DNA of 58,882 nucleotides from an uncultured Sterolibacterium sp. Lineage in GTDB: Bacteria > Pseudomonadota > Gammaproteobacteria > Burkholderiales > Rhodocyclaceae. The notes beneath the pieces are model-generated. The model did not search any database, was not told where the DNA came from, and saw only the letters and a list, made by a program, of their open reading frames with translations. A program made the position numbers and the translations under genes. The stretch is from positions 1-58,882 of the forward strand of contig CAIVDC010000045.1 in the NCBI GenBank assembly GCA_903904605.1, in the 5' to 3' direction. The number at the start of each line of letters is the position of its first letter. Position 1 is the first letter of the stretch. Positions 15,957 through 27,013 of the stretch are shown piece by piece.

Positions 15957-16421
15957 CTAAAAATTGCCCCCTGTGAAATCGGCGCGGCAAGCATCGGCCC
16001 AGCAGTTGGGCGTCTCAAAGAGTCGTACCCGTTCCAGGCGCAGACGGTTGCGGTAGCCGTCGCGGTAAGCGGCGTCCAGGATGGCGAAGGCGATGGCGGC
16101 GAGGTTCTCCGCCGTCGGGACGGCATCGAGCAGAACGGTCTTGTGCCCGTTCATCGTGGCGAGAAACTCGACCACCACAGTATCTCCGCGGAAGACGAGG
16201 AAGGCGTGGTCCCAGTCGTCGACGAGATGCTGCCGGGCCAGCGACTTGACTTCGGAGAAGTCCATGACCATGCCGTTTGCCGGTGCGCCGCTGGTCTTTA
16301 TGATCTCCCCCGACAGCGTGATCTCGATGGCGTAGCGATGCCCGTGCAGATGGCGGCACTGGCTCTGATGATCAGGAATGCGATGCCCCGCGTCGAATTC
16401 GAGGCGGCGGGTGATCTGCAT
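15957..16421 (-). CDS. queD: 6-carboxytetrahydropterin synthase family protein
   Basis: A 154-residue enzyme of the QueD/PTPS family, which makes 6-carboxy-5,6,7,8-tetrahydropterin in queuosine synthesis. The zinc ligands His13, His26 and His28 are in AGHR and HLHGH, and the catalytic Cys22 is in CRHLHGH. It is about 30 residues longer than E. coli QueD, like many betaproteobacterial forms. It lies 28 nt before the acyl-CoA ligase on the same strand, an arrangement that looks accidental in function. A radical SAM gene is divergent, but it is not QueE by motif. Confidence 0.9.
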   Translation of the reverse strand: MQITRRLEFDAGHRIPDHQSQCRHLHGHRYAIEITLSGEIIKTSGAPANGMVMDFSEVKSLARQHLVDDWDHAFLVFRGDTVVVEFLATMNGHKTVLLDAVPTAENLAAIAFAILDAAYRDGYRNRLRLERVRLFETPNCWADACRADFTGGNF

Positions 16422-16507
16422 AGTTTGCGAAAAGTCTTGCCGGCTGGACGTTGGCGGCGGATTATAGCATCCGCTTCCTTCACGCGAAATTCTAGAAGAA
16501 CCGCCCC

Positions 16508-17353
16508 ATGAAACTCATACAACTCGACGTTTCCGAGCACAGCCGCGAAAGCGTCGGCATGACCTATGTCTACCCGGTGGTTTCGCGCCGAGCCGGCGGT
16601 GTCTCCATCGGCATCAATCTCAACCCGAACAATGCCTGCAACTGGCGCTGTATCTACTGTCAAGTGCCCAATCTGGTGCGCGGCCGGGCGCCTGCCATCG
16701 ACCTTGTCCTGCTGGAGAGGGAACTGCGTCTATTCCTGGCAGAAGTGCTGCACGGCGACTTCATGCGCACGCGAGTGCCGGTCGCAGCGAGGCGGATCGA
16801 AGACATCGCCTTTTCGGGCAACGGGGAACCGACTGGCGCCAGGGAATTTCCCCAGGCACTGGAAGTCGTGGATAGGGTGCTTCAGGAAACGGGTCTGCAG
16901 GGCCGGCTAAAGCTGCGATTGATCACCAACGGCAGCCAGCTCGATCGCCGGACGGTCAGAGACAGCATCGCGCACCTGGGGAGGCGCAATGGCGAAGTCT
17001 GGTTCAAGGTGGACCCGGGAACACGCGACGTCAGACGTCGCATCAACGGTATCGACCTTGACCCAAAGTCAATATCGAGGCGTCTGCGGCTATGCGCGGA
17101 ACGCTGCCCGACCTGGGTTCAAACCTGCTGCTTCGCGCTCGACGGCGTGCCGCCCGGAGAGGCAGACGTAGTCGCCTTGCTGGACATTCTGGCGGAAACC
17201 GAAGGCCGTATCACCGGCGTTCACCTCTATGGGCTGGCGCGGGCCTCGCAACAGAAGGAAGCGCCGCGACTCGCCCGCCTGCCTGCTGAATGGCTGGAGG
17301 CATTGGCTCAGCGGATACGCGAAACGGGGCTGACCGTCTCAGTCAGCCCCTGA
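16508..17353 (+). CDS. radical SAM protein of unknown substrate
   Basis: A 281-residue radical SAM enzyme. CNWRCIYC (C44, C48, C51) gives the canonical CxxxCxxC for the 4Fe-4S cluster; the GNGEP motif (SGNGEPTGA) that helps bind SAM follows at about residue 101. The product resembles the COG0731-like group (Fe-S oxidoreductases of the Tyw1/MoaA neighbourhood). QueE proteins are shorter and lack this layout, so the divergent queD is probably not a pathway partner, although joint action in modified-base synthesis is possible. A hairpin spans its stop codon. Confidence 0.82.
   Translation: MKLIQLDVSEHSRESVGMTYVYPVVSRRAGGVSIGINLNPNNACNWRCIYCQVPNLVRGRAPAIDLVLLERELRLFLAEVLHGDFMRTRVPVAARRIEDIAFSGNGEPTGAREFPQALEVVDRVLQETGLQGRLKLRLITNGSQLDRRTVRDSIAHLGRRNGEVWFKVDPGTRDVRRRINGIDLDPKSISRRLRLCAERCPTWVQTCCFALDGVPPGEADVVALLDILAETEGRITGVHLYGLARASQQKEAPRLARLPAEWLEALAQRIRETGLTVSVSP
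17326..17350. terminator. hairpin at the end of the radical SAM gene
   Basis: GGGGCTGAC and GTCAGCCCC form a perfect 9-bp stem around a 7-nt loop. The stem lies inside the last codons before the stop at 17353. No T-run follows, so it may be a weak or factor-assisted terminator, or an mRNA-stabilising hairpin between convergent genes. Confidence 0.4.
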
Positions 17354-17372
17354 CAGGCCGGCCAAGCTACCT

Positions 17373-17669
17373 TCAGGCGGCCTTCTTCGCTTTGCTGCGC
17401 GCTTGCTTCTTGAGCGACTTGTAGAGTTCCGGGTCCTGGGTTTTCAGGAACTCGATGATTTCGAAGTCTTCGCGCTTCACCTTGGCGATATCGATCTGCT
17501 CGACATGCACCAGGCGCAACAACTGCTGAACGGGGCGCGGCATGTTGCGCCCGCTTTCGTAGCGGGAACCGCCGCTTTGCGTAACGCCCAGTTTCGACCA
17601 GAATTGCTGCTGGTTCATGGCGAGCTTGCGACGGATTTCGCGTGCGTCAACGTTTTCCATGCTTTTCAT
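17373..17669 (-). CDS. small HTH (XRE-like) transcriptional regulator
   Basis: A 98-residue DNA-binding protein. Residues about 8-50 (REIRRKLAMNQQQFWSKLGVTQSGGSRYESGRNMP) form a helix-turn-helix of the XRE/Cro type, followed by a helical segment and a lysine-rich tail. AAGGATC precedes the first ATG. Its promoter region contains a short dyad (CACTGT...ACAGTG) that may be its own operator. Similar small regulators are common in betaproteobacteria; no antitoxin partner gene is seen beside it. Confidence 0.8.
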   Translation of the reverse strand: MKSMENVDAREIRRKLAMNQQQFWSKLGVTQSGGSRYESGRNMPRPVQQLLRLVHVEQIDIAKVKREDFEIIEFLKTQDPELYKSLKKQARSKAKKAA

Positions 17670-17692
17670 GATGGGATCCTTGTCAATTAATA

Positions 17693-17710
17693 CACTGTGA
17701 TAATACAGTG
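17693..17710. promoter_or_regulatory. dyad operator candidate before the HTH gene
   Basis: CACTGT and ACAGTG are exact complements separated by 6 nt (GATAAT). On the minus strand the centre reads TATTAT, a plausible -10 box, so a repressor bound here would block the promoter. It is 24-41 nt upstream of the HTH start. The flanking 17700-17780 stretch is markedly AT-rich. Confidence 0.45.
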
Positions 17711-17889
17711 GCTTATATGTTATTACCTTAGTGCTACCCCTTTAGTATAAATGCTATTCGAACAACATACAATATGCGCTGGAACTATTTTCTTCCGCCC
17801 CGACATTTCCGGTGGCCGCCGCAATTCTGGCCGCGGACGGATGGTTCGCTTATACTTCAAGCTTTGAAATCGATCGAAGGTGGCCCGCG

Positions 17890-18213
17890 ATGACCTATGT
17901 AGTGACGGAATCCTGCATCAAGTGCAAGTACACTGACTGCGTCGATGTCTGTCCCGTGGATTGTTTCCGCGAGGGGCCGAACTTCCTCGTCATCGATCCC
18001 GACGAGTGCATCGACTGCACGCTGTGCGTCGCCGAATGCCCGGTCGAAGCGATCTTTGCCGAAGACGACGTGCCTGCCGAGCAGGCGCAATTCATCGCAT
18101 TGAATGCCGAACTGGCCAAACACTGGAAGCCCATCATCGAGCGCAAGGATCCGGCGCCGGATGCCGACCAGTGGCAAAAGGTGAAGGGCAAACTAGGCCT
18201 GCTCGAGCGCTGA
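17890..18213 (+). CDS. fdxA: 7Fe ferredoxin
   Basis: A 107-residue ferredoxin carrying one 3Fe-4S and one 4Fe-4S cluster. Cysteines C9, C17, C21 and C25 and the second set C40, C43, C46 and C50 are in family positions; the extra C12 is usual. The C-terminal extension ([18 protein letters not shown]) is typical of the Azotobacter FdI type. ATG 17890 starts [21 protein letters not shown]; a longer frame adds 26 residues without homology. It precedes fadD by 57 nt. Confidence 0.95.
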   Translation: MTYVVTESCIKCKYTDCVDVCPVDCFREGPNFLVIDPDECIDCTLCVAECPVEAIFAEDDVPAEQAQFIALNAELAKHWKPIIERKDPAPDADQWQKVKGKLGLLER

Positions 18214-18270
18214 TCCCCGGCCAGTGCGGCACTGCGTCCGCGCGAGGCGGGCATCATAGCAGGAGACAAG

Positions 18271-19965
18271 ATGGAAAAGGTCTGGCTGAAGAGCTACCCC
18301 GCGGGTGTTCCCGCCGAGATCAATGTCCACGAATTCGGTTCCCTTGGCGAACTGTTCGAGCAGAGCGTCAAGAAGTACGGTGGCCGCACCGCCTTCGTCA
18401 ATATGGGCAAGGCGATCAGCTATGCCGAACTGGATCGCCTGACGCGGGATTTTGCTGCCTATTGCCAGTCGGTACTGGTGCTCGGGAAGGGCGCGCGCAT
18501 CGCCGTGATGATGCCCAACGTGCTGCAGAATCCCGTATGCATTTTCGGGGCATTGCGCGCCGGCTATACCGTGGTCAATTGTAATCCGCTCTATACCCCG
18601 CGCGAACTGGAGCACCAACTCAAGGATTCGGGGGCGGAAGCGATCGTCATCCTGGAGAACTTTGCCCACGTCCTGGAGGAGGTCGTTGGGCGGACCGAGA
18701 TCAAGCATGTCCTGGTGACCGGCTTGGGGGACATGCTCGGCTTCATCAAGGGCGGCCTGGTCAATTTTGTCGTCAGGCATGTGAAACGAATGGTTCCGGC
18801 TTACCATTTGCCTCGGGCCGTCCCCTTCACGAAAGCCCTGTCGCTCGGCGCCGACGCGGCATTTGCGCCGGTGCCGGTCGGTCATGAAGACATTGCCTTC
18901 CTGCAATACACCGGTGGCACCACCGGCGTCTCCAAGGCGGCGATGCTCAGCCACGGCAATATCATCGCCAACCTGTTGCAGGCGCATGCCTGGCTCAAGC
19001 CCTTTCTGCACCAGGGTGAAGAGATCGTCATCACCGCGCTGCCCCTCTATCACATCTTCGCCCTTACCGCCAACTGCCTGGTCTACTTCAAGCTCGGCGC
19101 GACCAATGTGTTGATCACCAATCCGCGCGACATCCCCGGTTTCGTCAAAGAACTGGCAAAATATCGATTCACCACCATCACCGGCGTCAATACCTTGTTC
19201 AACGCGCTGCTGGGCGATGACAGTTTCGCCAGCCTCGACTTCAGCCAACTGCACATTTCGCTGGGCGGCGGCATGGCGGTGCAGAAGGCAGTGGCGGACA
19301 AGTGGCATCAGGTGACCGGCAATACCCTGGTCGAGGCCTATGGATTGACCGAGACCTCGCCGGCGGTTGCCATCAATCCGCTCAACCTCAGGGAATACAA
19401 CGGCTCGATCGGCCTGCCCATTTCGTCCACCGAGGTGGCGATCCGCGATGACGGCGGGGCCGACGTGGCGGTCGGTCAGGCCGGCGAGTTGTGCGTCCGC
19501 GGGCCGCAGGTGATGAAGGGTTACTGGAACCGGCCCGACGAGACGGCCAAGGTGTTCATGCCCGACGGTTACCTTCGGACCGGCGACGTGGCGGTGATGG
19601 ACGAGAAGGGCTTCATCCGCATCGTCGACCGCAAGAAGGACATGATCCTGGTCTCGGGTTTCAATGTCTATCCGAACGAGATCGAGGCGGTCGTGGCGAT
19701 GCATCCGGGCGTGCAGGAAGTGGCGGCAATCGGCGTTCCGGACGAAAGATCCGGGGAGGCAGTGAAGATCTTCGTGGTCAGGAGGGATCCGGCGCTCACC
19801 GCCGAGGCCATTATTGCCCACTGCAAGGAGAGTCTGACCGGCTACAAGGTGCCGCACCAGATCGAATTCCGCGACGAACTGCCCAAGACCAACGTCGGCA
19901 AGATCCTGCGCCGTGCCCTGCGCGACGAAGCGGTGCTAAACTCGGCTGAAGTCAGTAATCACTAA
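18271..19965 (+). CDS. fadD: long-chain fatty acid--CoA ligase
   Basis: A 564-residue FadD-type ligase that activates long-chain fatty acids at the inner membrane. The ATP-binding motif [16 protein letters not shown] begins at residue 213. YGLTETSP, the hinge [21 protein letters not shown], which contains the FACS signature, and the catalytic lysine in TNVGKILRR are all present. The ATG is preceded by AGGAGA. It differs clearly from the shorter ligase at 14300, so the genome segment has two acyl-activating enzymes. Confidence 0.92.
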   Translation: MEKVWLKSYPAGVPAEINVHEFGSLGELFEQSVKKYGGRTAFVNMGKAISYAELDRLTRDFAAYCQSVLVLGKGARIAVMMPNVLQNPVCIFGALRAGYTVVNCNPLYTPRELEHQLKDSGAEAIVILENFAHVLEEVVGRTEIKHVLVTGLGDMLGFIKGGLVNFVVRHVKRMVPAYHLPRAVPFTKALSLGADAAFAPVPVGHEDIAFLQYTGGTTGVSKAAMLSHGNIIANLLQAHAWLKPFLHQGEEIVITALPLYHIFALTANCLVYFKLGATNVLITNPRDIPGFVKELAKYRFTTITGVNTLFNALLGDDSFASLDFSQLHISLGGGMAVQKAVADKWHQVTGNTLVEAYGLTETSPAVAINPLNLREYNGSIGLPISSTEVAIRDDGGADVAVGQAGELCVRGPQVMKGYWNRPDETAKVFMPDGYLRTGDVAVMDEKGFIRIVDRKKDMILVSGFNVYPNEIEAVVAMHPGVQEVAAIGVPDERSGEAVKIFVVRRDPALTAEAIIAHCKESLTGYKVPHQIEFRDELPKTNVGKILRRALRDEAVLNSAEVSNH

Positions 19966-19975
19966 GGCGATCCAG

Positions 19976-21079
19976 ATGTCCGGCAATACTCTCGGCACGC
20001 TCTTTTGCGTCACTTCCTTCGGCGAATCGCATGGCCCTGCGATAGGCTGCGTGGTAGACGGTTGCCCCCCGGGGCTGGATCTGTCCGAGGCCGACATTCA
20101 GGCTGAACTTGACCGGCGCCGGCCGGGAACTTCGCGGCACGTGACCCAGAGGCGCGAGCCGGACACCGTGGAAATACTTTCCGGAGTGTTTGAAGGCAAG
20201 ACGACAGGCACTTCGATAGCCTTGCTGATCCGCAACCAGGACCAGCGCAGCAAGGATTATGGCAATATCGCAAACTCCTTTCGCCCCGGGCATGCCGATT
20301 ACACTTACTGGCAGAAATACGGCATACGCGATTACCGTGGCGGCGGTCGCGCCTCGGCGCGCGAAACCGCGGTGCGGGTCGCCGCAGGCGCTATCGCCAG
20401 GAAATGGCTGAACAGCCGCTACGGCATCGTCATCCGCGGCCGCATGGCGCAGTTAGGCTCCATCGATATCCCCCTAAAGGATTGGGATGCGGTCAGGAGC
20501 AACCCTTTTTTCGCAGCTGATCCGGGCATCGTGCCTTTGCTCGAAGACACGATGGATGCATTGCGCAAAGAGGGTGACTCGGTCGGTGCGAGGATTACGG
20601 TTGAGGCATTGAATATGCCGGTTGGCTGGGGTGAACCGGTATATGGCCGTCTCGACGCCGACATCGCCTATGCCATGATGGGCATCAACGCGGTCAAGGG
20701 CGTGGAAATAGGCGCCGGCTTTGCCAGTATCGAACAATATGGCAGCGTGCACGGCGATGAACTGACGCCTTCGGGTTTTCTTTCCAATAACGCCGGCGGC
20801 ATTCTGGGCGGCATTTCCAGCGGCCAGGACATCGTCGTCAATATCGCCATCAAGCCGACCTCGAGCATCCGCCTGCCCAGGCGTTCGATCGACATTCTCG
20901 GCAACTCCGTGACGGTGGAAACACATGGCCGTCACGACCCCTGCGTCGGCATACGCGCGACGCCCATCGCCGAAGCGATGCTGGCGCTGGTGCTGATCGA
21001 TCATGCCCTGCGCCACCGTGCCCAATGCGGCGATGTGGACTGCCCGACACCGAAGATACCCGGAAGCGCTGCTCGTTAG
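19976..21079 (+). CDS. aroC: chorismate synthase
   Basis: The last enzyme of the shikimate pathway, converting EPSP to chorismate with reduced FMN. The 367-residue protein opens with [22 protein letters not shown], the family signature, and has [10 protein letters not shown] and the [12 protein letters not shown] motif near residue 120. It is 10 nt after fadD. Chorismate made here feeds tryptophan synthesis by the trp genes 10 kb downstream. Confidence 0.98.
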   Translation: MSGNTLGTLFCVTSFGESHGPAIGCVVDGCPPGLDLSEADIQAELDRRRPGTSRHVTQRREPDTVEILSGVFEGKTTGTSIALLIRNQDQRSKDYGNIANSFRPGHADYTYWQKYGIRDYRGGGRASARETAVRVAAGAIARKWLNSRYGIVIRGRMAQLGSIDIPLKDWDAVRSNPFFAADPGIVPLLEDTMDALRKEGDSVGARITVEALNMPVGWGEPVYGRLDADIAYAMMGINAVKGVEIGAGFASIEQYGSVHGDELTPSGFLSNNAGGILGGISSGQDIVVNIAIKPTSSIRLPRRSIDILGNSVTVETHGRHDPCVGIRATPIAEAMLALVLIDHALRHRAQCGDVDCPTPKIPGSAAR

Positions 21080-21098
21080 ATAATTGCGGGGGAACAGC

Positions 21099-21341
21099 AT
21101 GAACATTACTCAGCACGACCTGTGGCACGAACTGCCCGAGCATCAGGACGCGATCCAGCGACTGAGGGCCGAGAGCCCGCATTTCGCCAGCCTGTTCGCA
21201 GAATACCGAAGGGTCAAGCGTGAAGTGCAGCGCGCGGAGGAAAATGACCTGCCCCTGTCCGATGTGGCCTTCGAGAATCTGAAGAAGCAGCGCCTGAGAC
21301 TCAAGGACGAACTCTTCGCCATGCTGCTTGCCAAGCCCTGA
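21099..21341 (+). CDS. YdcH-like (DUF465) small helical protein
   Basis: An 80-residue protein that is almost entirely helical with heptad-like spacing: RLRAESPHFASLFAEYRRVKREVQRAEEND, then LKKQRLRLKDELFAMLL. This matches the YdcH/DUF465 family, whose role is unknown. ATG 21099 is preceded by GGGGGAA. It lies between aroC and an MFS gene in the same direction. Confidence 0.85.
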   Translation: MNITQHDLWHELPEHQDAIQRLRAESPHFASLFAEYRRVKREVQRAEENDLPLSDVAFENLKKQRLRLKDELFAMLLAKP

Positions 21342-21382
21342 GGACCCGCAGCGTACGTTTCGCAGCAGTTCCGGCGGTGCCG

Positions 21383-22531
21383 ATGCCTTACTGGCGCCTG
21401 TCGGCCTGGTATTTCTTCTATTTCGCCTTCGTCGGCGCCTTCTCGCCCTATTTTGGCTTGTACCTGCAATCACTGGCCTTCAACGCCTGGGATATCAGTG
21501 TTCTCCTTTCCTTGATGCAGGTGATGCGACTCCTGGCACCCCTCCTATGGGGATGGTTGGCCGATGGACTGGGAAGAAAAATGAATATCGTGCGTGCTGC
21601 TGCGCTGTTGAGCGTGGCCGGCTTCGTCGGTTTCTTTTTCACTACAAGGTTTCCTGGCCTGTTTGTCTCCATGTTGTTCATGTCCTTCTTTTGGAGCGCT
21701 TCGCTGCCGCTGGTTGAGGCGCTCACGCTCGGGCATCTCAGCAATCGTGCCGAGCGTTATGGCGCCATCCGCATGTGGGGGTCGATCGGTTTCATTGCAT
21801 CGGTGACGGGCATTGGCTGGCTGCTCGACGCCAGGCCGATTTCCGTCCTGCTCTGGGTGACCGTCGCCTTGCTCTCGGGCATCCTCGCCTGTGCCTTGGC
21901 GCTGCCTGAAGCGCGGCGCGAGGCAAGCCCCTTGCCTGCCCCCCAGCTCTTGGCCACCCTGCGCAGTCCAAAGGTTCTCTCGCTGCTTGCCGCGAGCTTC
22001 CTGATGTCGGCGGCGCACGGTCCCCTGTACGTGTTTTATTCGATCCATCTGGTCGATCACGGGTATGGCAAGACGGTCGTGGGTCTGCTCTGGTCCCTGG
22101 GTGTGGCGGCGGAGATCATGGTCTTTCTGGTGATGCCGGGTTTGCTCCGGCGCTTTTCGCTGAAACGCCTCCTGATGTTTTCCTTTGCCTGCGCCATTGC
22201 CCGCTTCCTGATGATCGGTTGGGGCGTCCAATCCCTGCTGCTGCTCCTTGCGGCGCAGTTGCTCCACGGCGCCACCTTCGGCGTCTGGCACGCGACGACG
22301 GTGGCGGCTCTCCATCGCTGGTTCCCCGGCGGACAGCAGGCACGCGCTCAGGCGCTCTATGGGAGCATCTCCTTCGGTGCTGGCGGCATGCTCGGCGGCT
22401 TGGCGAGCGGCATGACCTGGGAAACTTTCGGCGCCGGTTGGACCTATACGCTCGGATCCCTTTTCGCTCTGGCGGGACTGCTGCTGGTTTGGCGCAGCAG
22501 AGAGGATAAGTCGGCAGCCATTGCAGTCTGA
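21383..22531 (+). CDS. MFS transporter (HcaT/MFS_1-like)
   Basis: An inner-membrane carrier of 382 residues with twelve predicted membrane segments. It opens [30 protein letters not shown], as in the 3-phenylpropionate (HcaT) branch of the major facilitator superfamily. The loop [10 protein letters not shown] between helices 2 and 3 is the MFS signature. Substrate is unknown. A GTG at 21377 is an alternative start two codons earlier; neither has a strong ribosome site. Confidence 0.85.
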   Translation: MPYWRLSAWYFFYFAFVGAFSPYFGLYLQSLAFNAWDISVLLSLMQVMRLLAPLLWGWLADGLGRKMNIVRAAALLSVAGFVGFFFTTRFPGLFVSMLFMSFFWSASLPLVEALTLGHLSNRAERYGAIRMWGSIGFIASVTGIGWLLDARPISVLLWVTVALLSGILACALALPEARREASPLPAPQLLATLRSPKVLSLLAASFLMSAAHGPLYVFYSIHLVDHGYGKTVVGLLWSLGVAAEIMVFLVMPGLLRRFSLKRLLMFSFACAIARFLMIGWGVQSLLLLLAAQLLHGATFGVWHATTVAALHRWFPGGQQARAQALYGSISFGAGGMLGGLASGMTWETFGAGWTYTLGSLFALAGLLLVWRSREDKSAAIAV

Positions 22532-22637
22532 AACGCGCATGGAGGCTGGCCGCAAATCCTTTGATCCAGGCCTCACCGGCTGCGAAGCGGCGTCAAGCTG
22601 TGCGATAATAAATCCATTTCCTGCAGGAATCGTGGAC

Positions 22638-24053
22638 ATGCCGAAGACGCTTTACGACAAGCTCTGGGAAGATCATCTGATCCGCCAGGAGGAGGACGGG
22701 ACCGCGCTGCTGTATATCGACCGCCATCTGGTGCATGAGGTGACCAGTCCCCAGGCTTTCGAGGGACTCAAACTCGCGGCGAGGCGCCCCTGGCGCGTCG
22801 GCTCGATTGTGGCAACTGCCGACCACAACACGCCGACCAAGGGATGGGAGAGGGGAATTGAAGGCATTGCAGACGAGACTTCGCGCCTGCAGCTGCAGAC
22901 GCTCGACGCCAATATCCGGGAATACGGTGCGCTGGCCTATTTCCCGTTTCGCGATCCTCGGCAGGGTATCGTTCACGTCATCGGACCGGAGCAGGGGGCG
23001 ACGCTTCCTGGTATGACCGTCGTTTGCGGCGATTCGCATACCAGCACCCATGGCGCTTTTGCCTGTCTAGCCCACGGCATAGGCACTTCCGAGGTCGAGC
23101 ATGTCCTGGCCACGCAATGCCTGCTGCAGAAGAAATCGAAGAGCATGTCGGTGGAAATCAATGGCCGATTGGGCCGCGGTGTTTCCGCAAAGGACCTCGC
23201 GCTGGCGCTGATCGGCAAGATTGGCACTGCCGGCGGCACCGGGTTCGCCGTCGAGTTTTCCGGCAGCGCCGTCCGCGGGCTGTCGATGGAAGGGCGCATG
23301 ACCTTGTGCAACATGGCGATCGAAGCGGGCGCGCGCGCCGGCATGGTCGCGGTCGATGACACCACGATCGACTACCTCAAGGGTCGCCCATTGGCGCCGC
23401 AGGGCAGTCAATGGGATCGTGCGGTGACCGTCTGGCGCAAGCTGAAGAGCGACCCCGGCGCCTGCTTCGATGCCGTCGTGGTGCTCGATGCCGGTCAGAT
23501 CGGGCCTCAGGTGACCTGGGGCACGTCACCCGAGATGGTCACCGGCATCGAGGGTGCCGTACCCGCGCCGGAGGATTTCGCCGATCCGGTCACGGCCGAG
23601 GGTGTGGTGCGCGCGCTGCAGTACATGGGACTGACGCCGCGCACGCCGATGACCGCGATCAATATCGACAAGGTGTTTATCGGTTCATGCACCAACTCGC
23701 GTATCGAGGATCTGCGAGCTGCCGCGGCCGTCGTCCGGGGTCGGCGCGTTGCCGCCAGTGTCAAGCTCGCGCTGGTGGTTCCCGGCTCCGGTCCGGTCAA
23801 GCGGCAGGCCGAGGCAGAAGGGCTGGACAAGATATTCCTGGCGGCCGGTTTCGAATGGCGCGAGCCGGGTTGTTCGATGTGCCTGGCGATGAATGATGAC
23901 CGTTTGGAGCCGGGCGAACGTTGCGCATCGACCTCCAACCGCAACTTCGAGGGCAGGCAGGGGAATGGCGGCCGGACCCACCTGGTGAGCCCGCAGATGG
24001 CCGCCGCTGCCGCGATTGCCGGCCATTTTGCGGACGTCAGAGTCTTGCTTTAG
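22638..24053 (+). CDS. leuC: 3-isopropylmalate dehydratase, large subunit
   Basis: The aconitase-like subunit that isomerises 2- to 3-isopropylmalate in leucine synthesis. The 471-residue product carries the 4Fe-4S ligands Cys351 (GSCTNSR), Cys412 and Cys415 (GCSMC). The start [14 protein letters not shown] at ATG 22638 matches the family; an upstream in-frame extension of 39 codons is not conserved. It is followed by leuD and leuB with short gaps (17 and 2 nt). Confidence 0.98.
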   Translation: MPKTLYDKLWEDHLIRQEEDGTALLYIDRHLVHEVTSPQAFEGLKLAARRPWRVGSIVATADHNTPTKGWERGIEGIADETSRLQLQTLDANIREYGALAYFPFRDPRQGIVHVIGPEQGATLPGMTVVCGDSHTSTHGAFACLAHGIGTSEVEHVLATQCLLQKKSKSMSVEINGRLGRGVSAKDLALALIGKIGTAGGTGFAVEFSGSAVRGLSMEGRMTLCNMAIEAGARAGMVAVDDTTIDYLKGRPLAPQGSQWDRAVTVWRKLKSDPGACFDAVVVLDAGQIGPQVTWGTSPEMVTGIEGAVPAPEDFADPVTAEGVVRALQYMGLTPRTPMTAINIDKVFIGSCTNSRIEDLRAAAAVVRGRRVAASVKLALVVPGSGPVKRQAEAEGLDKIFLAAGFEWREPGCSMCLAMNDDRLEPGERCASTSNRNFEGRQGNGGRTHLVSPQMAAAAAIAGHFADVRVLL

Positions 24054-24070
24054 GAACAAGGGCAACCATA

Positions 24071-24718
24071 ATGCGGAAATTCACCCAGCTCGATGCGCTC
24101 GTGGCTCCGTTCGATCGCGCCAATGTCGACACCGATGCGATTATTCCCAAGCAGTTCCTGAAGTCGATCAAGAGGAGCGGCTTCGGACAGAACCTGTTCG
24201 ACGAGTGGCGCTATCTGGACCACGGCGAGCCGGGCCAGGACCCGGCCTCGAGGCTGCCGAATCCCGACTTCGTGCTCAATCAGCCGCGCTATCGGGGAGC
24301 CGCGATCCTGCTCACGCGGGACAACTTCGGCTGCGGTTCCTCGCGTGAGCATGCACCGTGGGCGCTGGAAGATTTCGGCTTGCGCGCGCTGATCGGTACC
24401 AGTTTCGGCGATATCTTCTACAACAACTGTTTCAAGAACGGCTTGCTCCCGATCCGCTTGCCCAAGGTGGAGGTCGATGGGCTGTTCGACCAGGCCGCCC
24501 ATGCGCCAGGTTACAGGCTGCGTATCAATCTCGAGACGCAGACAGTGATCCGGCCCGATGGCAAGGCGCTGTCCTTCGAGGTCGATGCCTTCCGCAAGTT
24601 CTGTCTCCTGAACGGCTATGACGACATCGGCCTGACCTTGCGCCACGCCGACAAGATCCGTGAGTTCGAAGCCATAAGGCGCATCGAACAGCCTTGGCTT
24701 TTTTCCGAAAATCTGTGA
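24071..24718 (+). CDS. leuD: 3-isopropylmalate dehydratase, small subunit
   Basis: The swivelling-domain partner of LeuC, 215 residues. The family motif [16 protein letters not shown] is at about 78-93, and the N-terminal [14 protein letters not shown] is present. The start is ATG 24071; an in-frame extension overlapping leuC is not conserved. Together with LeuC it forms the isomerase heterodimer. Confidence 0.98.
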   Translation: MRKFTQLDALVAPFDRANVDTDAIIPKQFLKSIKRSGFGQNLFDEWRYLDHGEPGQDPASRLPNPDFVLNQPRYRGAAILLTRDNFGCGSSREHAPWALEDFGLRALIGTSFGDIFYNNCFKNGLLPIRLPKVEVDGLFDQAAHAPGYRLRINLETQTVIRPDGKALSFEVDAFRKFCLLNGYDDIGLTLRHADKIREFEAIRRIEQPWLFSENL

Positions 24719-24720
24719 GC

Positions 24721-25785
24721 ATGAAAATCTGCGTTCTTCCCGGCGACGGTATCGGGCCGGAAATCATTACCCAGGCGGTGCGCGTCTTGGACGCGCTCGA
24801 TCTGAAATTCGAGATGGCGGAAGCGCCCGTCGGCGGTGCCGGTTACCGTGCGCTCGGCCATCCGTTGCCGGACTCCACCTTGACGCTGGCTCGCGAGTCC
24901 GAGGCCATTCTGTTCGGCGCCGTCGGGGACTTCAACCTCGATGCCCTGCCGCGGGAACTGCGCCCGGAACAGGCGATTCTCGGCCTGCGCCGTGAGTTGA
25001 ACCTGTTCGCCAATTTCCGTCCGGCCCTGGTCTACCCTGAACTTGTGCAGGCATCCAGCCTCAAGCCCGAGGTGGTCGGCGGCCTGGACATCCTGATCAT
25101 CCGGGAACTCACCGGCGACATCTATTTCGGCCAGCCGCGCGGCATCCGCACCCTCGCCAACGGCGAGCGCGAAGGCTTCGACACCATGCGCTATTCCGAG
25201 AGCGAGATCAGACGCGTCGCCCATGTCGGCTTCCAGGCGGCGGCCAAGCGCGGCGGCCGGCTCTGCTCGGTGGACAAGGCCAATGTCCTCGACACCATGC
25301 AGCTATGGCGGGAAGTCGTCAGCACAGTGGGCCGCGAATACCCCGGCGTCGAGCTGTCGCACATGTATGTCGACAACTGCGCGATGCAGCTATTGAAGAA
25401 TCCGAAGCAGTTCGACGTCATCGTCACCGGCAACATGTTCGGCGACATCCTCTCGGACGAAGCCTCGATGCTCACCGGCTCGATCGGCATGCTGCCATCG
25501 GCATCGCTCAACGAGCATCAGTTCGGCCTCTACGAACCGATCCACGGTTCCGCCCCGGACATCGCCGGCCAGGACATCGCCAATCCGCTTGCGACCATTC
25601 TGTCGGCGGCGATGATGCTGCGCTATACGTTCAACGAGGCTGCGGCCGCCGATCGCATCGAGGCCGCGGTGCGCAAGGTCCTGGCGCAGGGTTTCCGCAC
25701 CGCCGACATCGTCGAGCCCGGTTCGCGCCAGGTCGGCACGATGGCCATGGGCGACGCAGTGCTCGCGGCGATGACAACCCTTTAG
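24721..25785 (+). CDS. leuB: 3-isopropylmalate dehydrogenase
   Basis: The NAD-dependent oxidative decarboxylase after LeuCD in leucine synthesis, 354 residues. The N-terminus [15 protein letters not shown] is characteristic, and the metal and NAD site region reads [26 protein letters not shown], the dehydrogenase signature. ATG 24721 is 2 nt after the leuD stop. Confidence 0.98.
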   Translation: MKICVLPGDGIGPEIITQAVRVLDALDLKFEMAEAPVGGAGYRALGHPLPDSTLTLARESEAILFGAVGDFNLDALPRELRPEQAILGLRRELNLFANFRPALVYPELVQASSLKPEVVGGLDILIIRELTGDIYFGQPRGIRTLANGEREGFDTMRYSESEIRRVAHVGFQAAAKRGGRLCSVDKANVLDTMQLWREVVSTVGREYPGVELSHMYVDNCAMQLLKNPKQFDVIVTGNMFGDILSDEASMLTGSIGMLPSASLNEHQFGLYEPIHGSAPDIAGQDIANPLATILSAAMMLRYTFNEAAAADRIEAAVRKVLAQGFRTADIVEPGSRQVGTMAMGDAVLAAMTTL

Positions 25786-25791
25786 GAAAGA

Positions 25792-26907
25792 ATGAACATG
25801 AAACGAGTCGGTCTGGTCGGTTGGCGGGGCATGGTGGGTTCGGTGCTGATGCAGCGCATGCGCGAGGAAAATGACTTTGCCCTGATCGACCCGGTGTTCT
25901 TCACGACGTCGAACATCGGCGGCGATGCTCCCGGCTTCGTCAAGGGGTGCGAGACGCTGAAGGATGCAAAAAGCATCGATGATCTCAGGCAGATGGACAT
26001 CGTCATTTCCTGCCAGGGCGGCGACTACACCACCGAGGTTTTTTCGCGGCTTCGCGCTACCGGCTGGACAGGCTACTGGATCGATGCCGCCTCGACCCTG
26101 CGCATGCAGAGTGACGCCATCATCATCCTCGACCCGGTGAATCACGATGTCATCAAGGCGGGTCTTGCCCGCGGGGTGAAGAACTATATCGGCGGCAATT
26201 GCACCGTCAGCCTGATGCTGATGGCTTTGGGCGGACTGTTCCAGGCCGGGCTGATCGAGTGGCTGACTTCGATGACCTACCAGGCTGCTTCGGGTGCCGG
26301 CGCGCAAAATATGCGCGAACTGCTGCAACAAATGGGCGAGGCGCACCGCGTCGCTCAGCCCTTGCTGAGCGATCCGGCTTCGGCGATCCTCGACATCGAT
26401 CGTGAAGTGGCCGGTATCCTGCGCGACGATAGTTTTCCCACAGCGAACTTCGGTGTGCCATTGGCCGGCTCGCTGATTCCGTGGATCGACAAGGACCTGG
26501 GCAACGGCCAGAGCAAGGAAGAATGGAAAGGTCAGGCCGAAACCAACAAGATCCTCGGCCGTGAAGCCGCGCCTATCCCGGTCGACGGGCTTTGCGTGCG
26601 TATCGGAGCAATGCGCTGCCATTCGCAGGCCTTGACCATCCGACTGAAGAAGGACGTGCCGCTGGCCGATATCGAAGGCATACTCGCGGGGCACAACGAC
26701 TGGGTCAGGGTGGTGCCCAATCGGCGCGATCTGACGATCAAGGAGTTGACCCCGGCCGCCGTCACCGGCAAGCTGATCGTGCCGGTAGGCCGCCTGCGCA
26801 AGCTGTCGATGGGGCCGGAGTACCTTGCCGCATTCACGGTCGGTGACCAATTGTTGTGGGGTGCTGCCGAACCACTGCGACGGATGTTGCGCATTCTGCT
26901 CGACTGA
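25792..26907 (+). CDS. asd: aspartate-semialdehyde dehydrogenase
   Basis: Reduces aspartyl phosphate to aspartate semialdehyde, the branch point to lysine/diaminopimelate, methionine and threonine. The 371-residue protein has the NADP-binding start [17 protein letters not shown] and catalytic Cys137 in GGNCTVSLM. Two close starts exist, ATG 25792 and ATG 25798; the AGGA at 25784 lies 4 and 10 nt upstream respectively, so the choice is uncertain by two codons. It belongs to the E. coli-like Asd class. Confidence 0.97.
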   Translation: MNMKRVGLVGWRGMVGSVLMQRMREENDFALIDPVFFTTSNIGGDAPGFVKGCETLKDAKSIDDLRQMDIVISCQGGDYTTEVFSRLRATGWTGYWIDAASTLRMQSDAIIILDPVNHDVIKAGLARGVKNYIGGNCTVSLMLMALGGLFQAGLIEWLTSMTYQAASGAGAQNMRELLQQMGEAHRVAQPLLSDPASAILDIDREVAGILRDDSFPTANFGVPLAGSLIPWIDKDLGNGQSKEEWKGQAETNKILGREAAPIPVDGLCVRIGAMRCHSQALTIRLKKDVPLADIEGILAGHNDWVRVVPNRRDLTIKELTPAAVTGKLIVPVGRLRKLSMGPEYLAAFTVGDQLLWGAAEPLRRMLRILLD

Positions 26908-27013
26908 GCGCCGGAGCGTTCGCTGGTGCGGGTAAGGCGGGAGGATAGCTTGCATAGCTAACTTCCTGATGTTATGTTGATTACCTGTAAGATATCCGCG
27001 ATAGGGATGACAA

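Noticed and set aside
18193..19857. 554-codon minus-strand frame opposite fadD
   Set aside because: It is a shadow of the GC-rich fadD codon pattern; fadD itself shows complete catalytic motifs.
26940..26953. GG-N10-GC with TTGCAT upstream of fimV as a sigma54 promoter
   Set aside because: The -24 part (GGAGG) lacks the TGGCAC core, so the match is near chance level.
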